From Chara braunii (taxonomy: Eukaryota > Streptophyta > Charophyceae > Charales > Characeae): a stretch of 31,895 nt of DNA. Positions 10,867 to 21,073 of the stretch are shown piece by piece. Each line of letters begins with the position of its first letter. Positions within the stretch are counted from its first letter, which is position 1. A program made the position numbers and the translations under genes. The stretch spans positions 1,233,244-1,265,138 of the forward strand of contig BFEA01000005.1 in the NCBI GenBank assembly GCA_003427395.1, given 5' to 3'. The notes under the pieces are model-generated. The model worked only from the letters and a program-made list of their open reading frames with translations, was not told the DNA's origin and searched no databases.

Positions 10867-12222
10867 ACAGAACCTTATAGTGTGGCCTTAGAGGTCGCAA
10901 TGTTGGCAGATGGCTGACCTCCAATCAAAACGGGGCCTCCCATACCCCTGACTCCCTTGATCCCCCTGGCCTTGGTACCCCTGACCTTGACCATTCCATT
11001 GTCCTCCTCGTCCGCCGCCATTCTTGCCTCGCCTCCTTCCTCCACCCCTTCCTCCGTTGCCTTGATTGCCCTGCCCCTGGTTCCCACCTCCAGCCACGCT
11101 TCCCTGTGAACTTGGAGCAGGCGACGGCGGCGGGGCCATAGGCTGGGCCTGGGCTGCGGGGTAGATGGGTGGCAGCATGCTCAATGGAGGCTCGGCTACT
11201 GGCGGCGGGCTACCTCATGGCACAATTGCATTGATCACCGGCCAGGGCCACTGTCCATAGGAAGGTGCCCCTCCTTGTGAGGGGCCCGCACTGGATGATG
11301 GTGCCGCCACACTTGGAGGAGTCGCCGCCACGGCCTGGGGCGTCTGCCCTTTTCCTGACCCCTGCCCACCCTGTGCCAAGTTACGCAGTTTGCGCTGGGC
11401 CTTCGTCAGGTGCTGCGGCACCGGCTCTTCCTCTTCCCAGAGCTCCTCCTGAACGACCTCCTCTATCACCGGCTCCTTTCCTTTCACCTGGACGGTCGTC
11501 ACTACCCTTCTCTGCACCACCTGCTCCGTCCCGTACCCCAGCTGTGCCAGTACGTCCGTAACAATCCTTTTTACTCCCGGGGTCCCAGAAGCGGTCGCAT
11601 CTCTTTCCTTTCTCTTCTGCCTTTGCAGGCGTACTTGACGCTGCTCCACCTAGTCCACGCACCCGACTTCCACCTCTTTGTCAACGGTGGCCCAGGTGAG
11701 TTTGGTGCTGCCCCCTCCGTGTCTTGTCAGCTCGACGGCCTCCGATGCCGTAAGTAGCCACAGGAAGATGGCGCACTGCGCCTCCTCCGAAATCCCATGG
11801 ACCTTTCATGCCCTCTTCTTGAATTCTTGAACAAAGGCCCCTATTGTCGTAAAGTCCTCTATGTTCATTGCCTCAAGGTCCGTAGTGGTCAACAACCTGT
11901 CTCCCAGGCGGTACTTCCTTTGCATTCCTTCCTTGAACCTTTCCTAGCTACCTTGGGCCGCATCTATGACTTTCTTCACTTCTTGGTGGTAGTTGTGGAG
12001 GACATACTGGAGAATGCGTTGAAACTTTACAACATCCGACCGTCCGACCAAAGCCTGTTCCACCCACTCCAACCATTCTGAAACTCTCTCTCCACAAAAA
12101 TGGAAAGTATCGACCTTAGGGATATTACTTGGGTTCTTTTCATGTCGGTCGATGGCCGCGATGAGGTCCTCGAGCGTCAGGGGCTTCCTGGCGCCACCTG
12201 ACGCGCCGCCTGTCTTAGGCAT
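10867..12222 (-). pseudogene. Gag polyprotein with capsid region and zinc knuckle (broken)
   Basis: It starts at a true ATG (12222) with MPKTGGASGG. A capsid-like helical region follows (FCGERVSEWLEWVEQAL, then ERFKEGMQRKYRLGD and FVQEFKKRA), like Retrotrans_gag proteins, then a Pro/Gln/Gly-rich segment and a CCHC knuckle at 10908-10867. One frame runs through but is cut by TAG 11944-11946, TGA 11806-11808, TAG 11650-11652, TGA 11215-11217 and TAA 10888-10890. The last lies inside the knuckle. No frameshift is needed. Gag would package element RNA into particles. With five stops this copy is inactive unless stops are read through, for which I see no evidence. Confidence 0.88.
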
Positions 12223-12511
12223 CTTGACAGCCTCTTCTTTTCAAGCTCCCTGACAAGCAAAAACAAGCACATCCCCTTATTCAGCATTATACCTTGACTG
12301 GTCTATTCCACCCGCTCTACCTAACTCTTTTTATCCAACACTAACACGGTCGTCTCTCATAATTCTCCTAGCTCAGGTAGGTAAACTTCCTCACCTATAC
12401 TTAATCACTCATTATTTTTCCTTACCTTCTCGTCATTCCTTTATGCCTTTTTCCATTCACTTCTCATACCCGGATGTCGTTCCACCAGGGACAACGGTAG
12501 GCTTTCCGTTA
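12223..12511 (-). other. Leader between primer-binding site and gag
   Basis: 289 nt without a convincing reading frame, in the position of the packaging and untranslated leader of an LTR element. Confidence 0.6.
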
Positions 12512-12529
12512 TCCCCGACAACGGCGCCA
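12512..12529 (-). other. Primer-binding site, tRNA-Asp type
   Basis: The minus strand reads TGGCGCCGTTGTCGGGGA, two bases after a CA end. From known plant tRNA-Asp(GTC), whose 3' end reads CCCCGGCAACGGCGCCA, the match is complete except for one base. The same class of site is used by Athila/Tat-type plant elements. It fixes the minus orientation and places the LTR end at 12532. Confidence 0.88.
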
Positions 12530-13099
12530 CCTGTCGAGCGTATCGGTCCAGCACCGCACCAGGGCAGCGCGGGACCCTCCCGGCCGCATCACGCAGGAGT
12601 TGCTTTAAATCCTTCCTCGCAATTTGTACATGTGGAGTTTCCGCAAGCCGCTCCGGCCGAGTGCGCCAGCCATACCTCTCACGAGCCCCTACGACAGGAT
12701 AGGGCCTACGCGAGGCACGACTTACCTACACCTTACGGGAGCTGTCACCTCCCTTCGGTGGGTGTATCCCCGTCGAGCTACCAGTCCACATTACGAAAGC
12801 TAATCAGTTGCAATCGCAGAGGTGGACCAGTCGAGGGCGTTTCTCGTTCGCTGTAGCATAGGGGGTACGCGCGGTAATACGTCTCTATCGAACCCACACG
12901 CGAACCGGCATCATGGGGGGCTGAAGTCCCAAGCGCGGCTCGTCGTCGATCGACTAGGACGTATCCCACACACCATGCGCACACCACTTCACGTTCACAA
13001 AAATAAAAACATGCACACTCTCATATACGAAACGACACAACACAAACAACGCGACAACGCTCCTAGCCCCACGGTAGCCAACCCATAACTTTCCAATGT

Positions 13100-13290
13100 G
13101 GAAATCAAATAGGCGTCGCGCGCGAGACTTAGTATAAAACCGCGCGGACGCAGGGCTAACTCATATCGACTCGCAATGCAAGCGTACGCAAGCGNGGAAA
13201 TCAAATAGGCGTCGCGCGCGAGACTTAGTATAAAACCGCGCGGACGCAGGGCTAACTCATATCGACTCGCAATGCAAGCGTACGCAAGCG
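13100..13290. repeat. Perfect 95-bp duplication flanking a single N
   Basis: 13100-13194 and 13196-13290 are identical and are joined by one N at 13195. This is the pattern of two contigs whose overlap was not merged, so the true sequence probably holds one copy. Each copy contains TATAAAA on the plus strand (first at 13131-13137). Confidence 0.85.
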
Positions 13291-13778
13291 GTTGCAATGA
13301 TGGCGTATTATGTAGTACCCATACTTACGCGGTCCTCGTTAATCTCGAGGGTCGCATTCGACACTCAAGTGTCGGTTGACACGCGCCTTAAGGGTTAGTC
13401 TCTCGACGCTGGACAACCGCCAAACGCGGTTGCAGACCACACACCCTCTTCTGCACCTTATGCAGAGCGGGTGGTATACAGGTTCACACCTGTGGTGGTA
13501 GTCGCATCTCGCGGCCTTAGGGGTAAGTCCTCCCCGGCCCTGGGCGAAAGTCAAGGGGTTTGACTTTGATGGCTGTCACAGACTACAACGTCCAATCATA
13601 AAAATCTTTAAAAAGCAAGGGGTAAGGAATAAGCCGACGGTTCCCCCGCCTAACAAATAAAACCATAGCCCTAGGGTACCCTCCTCTTTTCGCGCGGTGC
13701 CGGCGACCTATAGTAATCCCAAACATTCGTCCATATGAGTCGGTCCCTTTTGATCCCATAACTTTTAAGCACTAGGGC

Positions 13779-13862
13779 GACGAAACGTCGCGCGCGGGAT
13801 TCTAATTTAAAGCCGCGCAGCTGCGGGTCAATCTCGTACCAACCAACAATGCCAACCCTACG
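13779..13862 (+). repeat. Diverged copy of the 13.1-kb TATA block
   Basis: Resembles 13111-13183: it shares CGTCGCGCGCG, an AT-rich TATA-like core, GCCGCGC and a GGGYYAAYCTCRTA-like end, with many substitutions. The shared layout on the plus strand could be a promoter, antisense to the retroelement. Confidence 0.45.
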
Positions 13863-13908
13863 TGGTAGTCGCGACTCTGGCCTCGCGATATTGAATGGCT
13901 GAAGGAAT

Positions 13909-13937
13909 ATATCGTGAGGGGTTACCCCACACGATAT
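13909..13937. repeat. 29-bp near-perfect palindrome between direct repeats
   Basis: ATATCGTG, then GGGGT, pair with ACCCC and CACGATAT around a single central T, with one symmetrical A/A mismatch. Similar sequences, CGATATTGAATGGCTGAAGG and CGATATTGAACGACTGAAGG, lie on both sides. Confidence 0.8.
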
Positions 13938-14935
13938 TGAACGACTGAAGGACATGTCATTCGGCCCTTGCGACATTTCCGCCTTCGGGGTGGGGTGTCT
14001 CGATGGGCAAAGCAAATAGGCTCTGTGCGAGGGGGGATCCCTCCCCTGCAGAGCCTAGGGCTTGGGATGTCCTAGATAAGGACCTTGAATCCCGGCCCAG
14101 GACCAACGTCCGCCGAAGAAAATCCTCAAGAAGCAAAGCAAAATAAAAGGAAGGGTCTTTCCTGGACCTCTCAGTCTTAACCTCTGAGTGTGCTCTTTGT
14201 ACGGGGCCCCTTAACCCATGCAAACATTCACCCCAGGTACACCCATATATACATATATAAAAAGGGGAAGTTTGTGACGATCACTTCTCACAGTCTGTTG
14301 GGGCCCCTCACAGCCATACGTATATATGTGATCGCAGGCAACCCAATCCAGAATCTGATTCATAGCACATACCTGCAAATCACATCAACACGTCAATCAA
14401 CAACCCACGCGCTACAAGGAGTCAACCCCAACCATCTTCAACACTCATACCCCTTGCTTTAGCCATGCAAGCCCCAACCTCCTGTCCAACCAACCTTAAT
14501 TAAATACTCAGTACCTTTGTTAAATAGCCATTCAATAAAAGTCCGGGTGAAACCTTAATGAAACAAAAAAATCACCAGGGCTAAAGCCTTTTAGGTTGAG
14601 TGTGGAGGGTGAGTTGGAATTGAGTCGTAGACCGACGAATCGGCAACCGACCTGTTATCAGTGATAACAGATGATGATTCCCAAGGGATCAAGCTGAATC
14701 TAGTCCGGATCTTGAATCAAACGATCAAGAGGGGCTGTAACACATGACAGGTCAATGCCCCAGGCTGACCTTATAAGTTCATGGAGGACAATCTCCATAT
14801 CGCGACCTTACCCAGTCATCCTACTTAACTATGTCTAAGCTTACATCTAAGCAAGATGGTAAAATCTTCCTTTAGTCAGGGTGGACTTATCAAAACCTTC
14901 ACCTTTCAAAACATAATCGATCTCTTTTGAACTAA
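13938..14935. other. Non-coding stretch, no feature recognised
   Basis: Composition shifts from CpG-rich to AT-richer near 14.2 kb. A short TA-rich tract lies at about 14244-14260. I recognise no gene, RNA or ordered repeat. Confidence 0.4.
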
Positions 14936-15560
14936 GAAAATTTCAGCAGCGCTTCCCGTAGGAAAAGTGTCTTTCCAGAATTTATATAAGTCCAGATTTG
15001 AAAGCAGAAATAATTCCTAACTCCGGAAAGTCAAATTTTGTCTAACTCCCTCAAATAGTAGAAATTTGGGCAGCACTCCCTTTAGAAAGGGAGACTTCCC
15101 AGATTTATACTAAGCCATATATGAACTCGAAAGACAGCTCGAGTTCAACTTTAGACAGAATTTAACTAACTCCTTAATTCTGTAGAAATTTCGGCAACAC
15201 TCCCTCTGGAAAAGTGTCATTCCAAAATTTATACAAGGCTAAGTCTAGAATTTGAAAGTAACTTTGACTTCCCACAGTTCAATTTTGTTTAACTCCCTGA
15301 ATTAGCAAAAATTTTGGCAGCACTCTCTTTAGAAAAGGAGACTTCCCATATTTTAACTAAGTCAGATATAAGAAAGACAAAGTTGAACTTTTGACAAGTC
15401 AAAATTCAACTAACTCCTTGGATTTGTAAAAATTTCGGCAGCGCTTCCCGTAGAGAAAGTAGCTTGCCAAGATTTATACAAAGCCAAGTGTAGGAAAGAT
15501 CTCAGAAAATGCAAGAATTGACCTAAGTAAAAAAAAGTTATTACAAAAAATGCAGGAATT
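14936..15560. repeat. About five tandem units of 121-124 bp
   Basis: Units start near 14936, 15061, 15185, 15308 and 15429. Each begins with an AAATTT core, then CAGCRCTYCC, a gap, and TTTATACTAAG-like sequence, ending in TAACTCC. Units 2 and 4 share GGAGACTTCCCA, and units 1 and 5 share GCGCTTCCCGTAG, which suggests alternating subtypes. Confidence 0.75.
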
Positions 15561-15821
15561 GACACTAACTCCTATGGCTCTAGCACCTGGCGAGCAACTA
15601 AAGCAACTACCTATCAACCTGAAACTCAGACTAAGTAGTGGTCTCACTCAGTCACATGCAAGTCATACCACAAAGGTAAATACTCTCACCAACCCCAAGT
15701 CAGCCCGAACAAACAATAGTTCATGATCTCTCAATGATTCAACCCTTTATTCCCAGCTTACATAAGGCATAGGTCAGGCCGCCTGAACTTACAGAGCGCA
15801 CCCATCTTAGCCAGGCCTAAA

Positions 15822-16698
15822 GTTAGAATACCTAAACTTATGGAGTATTCTGACTTGGCCAAATATACACGAACAGAGGGCACAACTACTTTTCTCTTCT
15901 TTGGGCACATGACTAGACCACTCTAGTCGCCCTGAACTGTTTAAAGTATCCAAGTTATATATACTTGTCTTCACCTTTGTCTTCTAAGGCTGCATATGAC
16001 CGAACTAACTTAAGTTCAGTCTGCCCCAGTTTACCACCAGTTTTATTCTTAGTTATACTCTCTTCAAGTTGTGATACGGCCATAGTCAGACGACCTAAAC
16101 TTATAGAACAGTCTGATTAGCTCGTTCTCAGATAAAATAGTAGTAAAGTATAGCCAAGTTATAATCATTGGGTTCCAGCATGTGCGAGGCTTTGAGCCAG
16201 ACCCCCTGAACTTACAGAAGGGTCTAACTCTCTGCCAATTTCATTTCTCTCTGAATCGTCATGTGTGTGGCATCGAGTCAGACCCCCTGAACTTACAGAA
16301 GGATCTGCCCCTTTGCCAAGGTTATTTCTTCATAATAAAGAGCAGGAACAGACTGAGTCACCTGAACTTACAGAACAGAACGGCCTCCTCGTTCAGAAAC
16401 AAAAGAAACTTAGGAAAACCCAAGAAAAACAAGGCAACTCAGGGCACCAGAACTTATTGAGCGCCCAGAGTCCCTAAAAATCAGACACAGTCAGACCCTT
16501 CACAAGCCAGAGCAGTCAGGCCACCTGAACTTACCGAACAGCCTGACCCTCCATGCAAGCCATAGCACTGGGTCTCCCCAAACTTATGGGGACATCCCAN
16601 CCTCCAGAGCAATCAGACNCCCTAAACTTATANAAGGGTCTGACGCTCCATGCAAGCCAAAATAAACAAAGCACCNGGTCTCNNCAAACTTATGGGGA
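15822..16698 (+). repeat. Family of inverted repeats with constant AACTTA core
   Basis: At least eight inverted repeats share a core near CCTGAACTTACAGA or CCTAAACTTATAGA but differ in their arms. Examples are GTTAGAATAC/GTATTCTGAC (15822-15854), GAACT/AGTTC (16002-16017), TCAGAC/GTCTGA (16086-16116), AGACCC/GGGTCT (16199-16225), GTCAGGC/GCCTGAC (16515-16547), TCCCCA/TGGGGA (16575-16592) and TCAGAC/GTCTGA (16613-16643). Part is tandem: an 81-bp step between 16199 and 16280, and a step of about 100 bp from 16515 to 16613. Seven N bases fall in 16600-16699. Function unknown. Confidence 0.75.
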
Positions 16699-16739
16699 NC
16701 TCCCAGCCTTAATGACCTAGCCAACCTACCAAGCAAAAC

Positions 16740-17349
16740 AACCCACCATCCTGCCTTTCCCCCAGATGCAGTTCTTTTCAACAGTCTGAATTCACACAGT
16801 CAATAAAGTTAAAACTGAAACTTGAACAGACATTCCTTTGCTTAGTCTTGTTCAGTGTCTTGAAAGTCACACCAAAAATAGAGTAGGGTTGCACATCATA
16901 TATTCAATCAGCGATGTAATGGGTAGTACAGATAGGGGTTATAACTGGGTTTATAGAGGGAAAGCAATGGTTTCCCTACCAGTTCCCTGCCTCCTAAACT
17001 CGTCCTGAGTTCCGGCAGAGCTCCCGCAATCGGTGGGATGACTCCCCACAGAGTCTTGCTGCGGTCCTACGGGTTGCAATCCCGCCTGCCGCCTTCCCCT
17101 CAGATCAGGACCAGACTTAGAGTAAGAAGGATAAAAGAAGAAGGTTTGAGACTCTCAGATACAAGAGGGATGCTCTCAAGCTCACTGGAGGGGGCCTTGT
17201 AATCTTCTACGCCTAAGGGCCCCGCAATGGCGGCCAACTGACAGCTTGGCCGGAGAAGTCAAACTGTCGAAGTAACCCCTCCTGTCGAACCTCCTAAGCT
17301 ACAGCACTAGCCCCTTCTCGACCCAACCGCGGCTGGTAAGAGTCCCTTA
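16740..17349. other. Non-coding stretch, no feature recognised
   Basis: Moderate GC without an ordered repeat or a convincing reading frame. Confidence 0.4.
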
Positions 17350-18060
17350 GTAGCCTGCTGCAATATGCTTCCGCCCGTAACAGCAGCCCGTACGCGACAG
17401 CAGCACTCGGTGGTGGTCAACAACAGTGGTGGCAATACTTGTTCAGTCCGCAGCAGCCACCTGTGCGCAGCAGCGGCAAACAACGGTCAACAGCGCATGG
17501 CATGTAACAGCAGACCGCGCGTCGTACCCAACGGCATATCTGTGCCCAGTCCGCAGCTTATGTGCAGTTAACAGCAACTGAAGCGGTAGCTTGCCCTAAG
17601 TCTATAGCAGTTGTTGTTGGCAGCAACAGTCCATGCCTGAATGCGGCAGATAGTAGTAGCTGCGGCCAGTTGCAGCAGTAGTTCACACCCGGCCCGGTGC
17701 CTGCGACCTCCCGTATGCTGTAGCAAGTCGTTGTGGCACACAACACCACCCGCGGTGCCCTCAGCAACAGCAGCAGCTTGATCCCCGCCAGCTCCTCACT
17801 CACACCGAAAGGACAATCCTTAAAGGCTAACACACTACCCAGCAGCGGGCGACAGTGATAGTAATGGTCCGAGTGCAGTCTGCAGTAGCCGCAAGCAGCC
17901 GCTGTGCAGTCCTCGGCAACCGCAAACGTCGCTCGTAGCAGCGGTCCGTGCCGTCAGCAACGACTGTTGCGGTATGCAGTAGCACGCAGCAATCACCAAG
18001 AGTAGCCGCGCCCACACAGTTTACAAGCGTAGCGGCTATACACACCAGCAGCCCACACCC
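17350..18060. repeat. CAG/CAA-rich degenerate tract
   Basis: About 700 bp dense in CAGCAG, CAACAG and CAGTAG with irregular spacing, mostly on the plus strand. No long open frame with a matching composition runs through it. It may be an old, degraded trinucleotide or hexanucleotide expansion. Confidence 0.55.
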
Positions 18061-19215
18061 TGCACTGCCCTCAGTAGACACCCATACACCATGGTGTAGA
18101 TCCACAGTAATCAGCAACACCACTCTGGTATCGGTCACGAAGATCATTATTATGACCAGGTACGCGCCTTTTCTCCCTCACCGTAGTTTCCTCCACCCGT
18201 ATGTACTTGGCCCTGACCGATGCCAGAGTCGATCCCCGTGACACTAATCGCCGAGGGTGAGGGCCACGGTCACGACGCAGACCCGACTGTCCACCTCGAC
18301 TGCCCTGAGTCGCTGCAGCTCTTTCGTTTTCTTTCGACCCCTTCGCTCTTTTCCTTATTGAGCGCACCTGGCCCAACCTCCAGTCTAGGTTCACTCACCT
18401 TTTTAACTCCAAGTCTACTACCCTTCTCCTAGATCTATCTCCACCATTCACCTCGCAGCCCTCCAAAACCCTTATCATTACCTTACTTCGTTCGATTCTA
18501 GAATCGAACGGCCTATGAACTTCAACCTCCATCATAGCCGCACTCCCGACCCTTCACCGCGCAGCCAGTTTCTTTCCTACCTTACCCCCCACCAATCCTT
18601 TGCCAAAACTAACCCCGTAATTCAATTTGCCGCCCTCTGACGCTCCCGAACCTCTTCTCCGCTCGTTAGACTTCATGGGGAATCACGTGCACGGTCCCCT
18701 CTCTGTCGCGCCTCACTTACCTCGGTGTTCCACCATAGCTTCTCGCAACCCAATTTCTTCTTCACTCCTATCCCTCTACTCTAACAGCAAAACTAACATC
18801 AGTACCGCATTCGCCCGACCCAAAAATGTGAGGACTGACTCTCTCCTTACCCGATTCCATTAAGAATCGGGCGGGTCCATTCTCTCCCCCTTCGCTTCGT
18901 CCGCCCACTCTCTGAACGCACCTAGCGCTGCTTTCCGCCCGAGTACATTCGTCCGCTGTACTACCTTAGCGCTCGCTGCTCCCTTCACACCCGCTTCCCT
19001 CTGCGCTATAGTTGTGCGCCACCCCATTCACCTCACTCGTACTCGGCGCACCTATATGTCCAGGTCCGCTCTACGCCTCACCTCGTACGTAGCGCAGGGC
19101 CCGCCTCTCACTATCTCGCTCCGCGCAACACCCCGACCAACAGAGTCAAAAGAAAACCCGGTGCGCCCGACTCTCCTCCGCTTTATGCCTTGCGTTCGTG
19201 CGCAGGGGTCACACC
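18061..19215. other. GC-rich non-coding stretch
   Basis: C-rich on the plus strand with many short TCTC and CCTT runs. Small inverted repeats occur, such as CGATTCTAGAATCG near 18493. No gene recognised. Confidence 0.4.
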
Positions 19216-19500
19216 TCCCTTCTCCGTATCGCCCCGATTCTAACAAGTGTCCCGAGGGACTTCTCCTAACGGCTGGCGCCTCACGGCACCGCCAAAAGGC
19301 AGTTGACCCCCTTTTCTTATTCCAGTCCGACAGTACCAGGCGGTAACCCCGCCCAGGTTCACTTCCCCTCCACTACGTGCCTTCGGCTCCCCCTGCCCAG
19401 TCACCCCGTCGCCGGTGTGCAGAGACCACTCTAATCTCCTCTGTATCGCTCCAATTTTAACAAATGTCCCGAAGGACTTACCCCCGACGGTGCCCTGTGT
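19216..19500. repeat. Diverged direct duplication, about 217-bp spacing
   Basis: The stretch around 19222-19265 (TCCGTATCGCCCCGATT, then GTCCCGAGGGACTT) recurs at 19439-19482 with substitutions. A weaker third copy lies at 19770-19806. Confidence 0.65.
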
Positions 19501-19886
19501 AGCTGTCGAAGGGGACGCGTCGCCCTCTCTTCCCAAGGCACCGGGCCCTACTTTGCGCCCAGATTCGATCCTCCCTGACAACCTTACTTCTGCCGCGCGA
19601 AACAGCTTGGCCCGCAGCCCCGTGATGGAGGCGGTAGTATCCCTCTACATACGAGCCAATGACCTTTCCCCTCATCCTCCCCGTGTCGAAAGCAAACGCG
19701 GTTAGCGCATTGGGGTCCGAACAGCGCGGGGTCAGACCGAGCGAAATACAGAATACGCAACCGAACCAGATAGATCGTTCCCTAACTTTTACGGGGGTCC
19801 CGAGGGACAACACCTGGGCCGCGCCCGCAGCAGCTCACCTCGACGGTTCTACCCACCCGATTCAACCATGGGACTGCAGGTTCAAC

Positions 19887-20728
19887 GGTTCGTGGGCGTG
19901 CTTACGACGTTTTCGCGTCCACATACGGACGCGCTAATAACAGTAACAAAAAAGGAAATTTGAAATAGCATATATATATATATATATATATGTTCCCAAG
20001 CGGTGGTCGGGCAGGGACCACGACACCTCTTCCAGCCTTCCCGTCAGTCCCACGCTCGGCCTCGCGGCAGCAAAAGGCGAGGGGGATAGTCCCACAGGCC
20101 CATCAACCCCTCGATCCTTTGCGCCACGTTCCTCAGCTCCCTTGCCTCACGTTCTTGGCCTCGATCCCTGTGCCTGCTGCGTACCGGTCCGATGCTATAA
20201 CCTATAGGGCTAAGCCCAAGCCTGGTACCAACAGGCCTGAGCCACCTAATAAAGAGGTAGCCCCCGGTCTTCTAGGGCCAAAAAGGAGCCACCCCATGCC
20301 AGTCCGTAACCCGTAAAGCTGCGCCGACCTCCCGACCGTGCCGTGGCTACCCCTACCTGGTCGAATCCATCAGGTCCTATCATCTGGATTCCGAGTACAT
20401 CCACACCGGCTCACTGAACCGTCCACCGTACCCCGCGAAGCCAGAGAACAACACACTCATAGGTAGGTCAGTTTAATCAACCAGAAACGACATACGTCGA
20501 CCAAAATTCACGCCACGTTTGCTGTTTGCAGTCAAAACAAGGAGAAAAATCACGTGCGCCTCAAGCTTGCGCACCCACACACCCTCTAATATGGCCAAGT
20601 GCTTAGTCACTGTAGCCCTCAGACATCACTGCGGCTCGCGCGGCATACTCAACCCTTTAGACTTAGCTTATTTTTTGTCATTTGCAAAAACTAGGGCGGA
20701 TACCCTTGTAAGGGTATTCGCGCTGACA
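19887..20728 (-). repeat. Right copy of the long direct repeat (U3-like part of the 5' LTR)
   Basis: Collinear with 1-904 at about 95% identity by eye. It has a shorter TA tract (19970-19991, against 84-147 on the left) and lacks the 20 nt corresponding to the stretch near 480-500 on the left. The edge palindrome is kept at 20700-20717. Confidence 0.92.
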
Positions 20729-21073
20729 CTGTAACTCTGTCCTGCGCTTTTGCGGAAGTGATGACGACTGCAGGGGTTGTTCGTTTTCTGTGTACGCTTC
20801 TTTTTGGGCATGGGATGACTGCTTGCGCGGAATATGGATGGGGCTGGGAGCTTGGGACAATGTACCACAATTTTTGTTGGGCAATTTTGGGGACTGCCTA
20901 TATGGGGTACCTATGTGCTGGGACAATGTACCAAAGTTTTTGAGGGATAATGGGACTGCCGCCTATGTCGTCACTCTGGAAGGACCACCAATCATGCGGG
21001 GGCAAGCAAGGAATCTGGGAATGGGACTGCAAATTTGCAAATGAGAGCGGAAGGGAATGTGTGTGTATGAGGG
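20729..21073. other. Flank to the right of the repeat
   Basis: Unique-looking sequence. A short direct repeat, GGGACAATGTACCA, lies near 20854 and 20920. No gene recognised. Confidence 0.4.

Larger units (their letters stand above)
12532..20728 (-). repeat. Right (5') LTR-like region, about 8.2 kb, composite
   Basis: Its left edge is the CA beside the primer-binding site (minus-strand end CGCTCGACA). Its right edge is where homology with 1-904 ends (minus-strand start TGTCAGCGCG). Only 19887-20728 can be compared with the other copy inside this window. No coding sequence is visible. Composition changes at about 14.2 and 16.9 kb: an AT-richer, CpG-poor middle lies between GC-rich flanks. This fits a nested insertion or a mosaic as well as one very long LTR. 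Confidence 0.5.
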
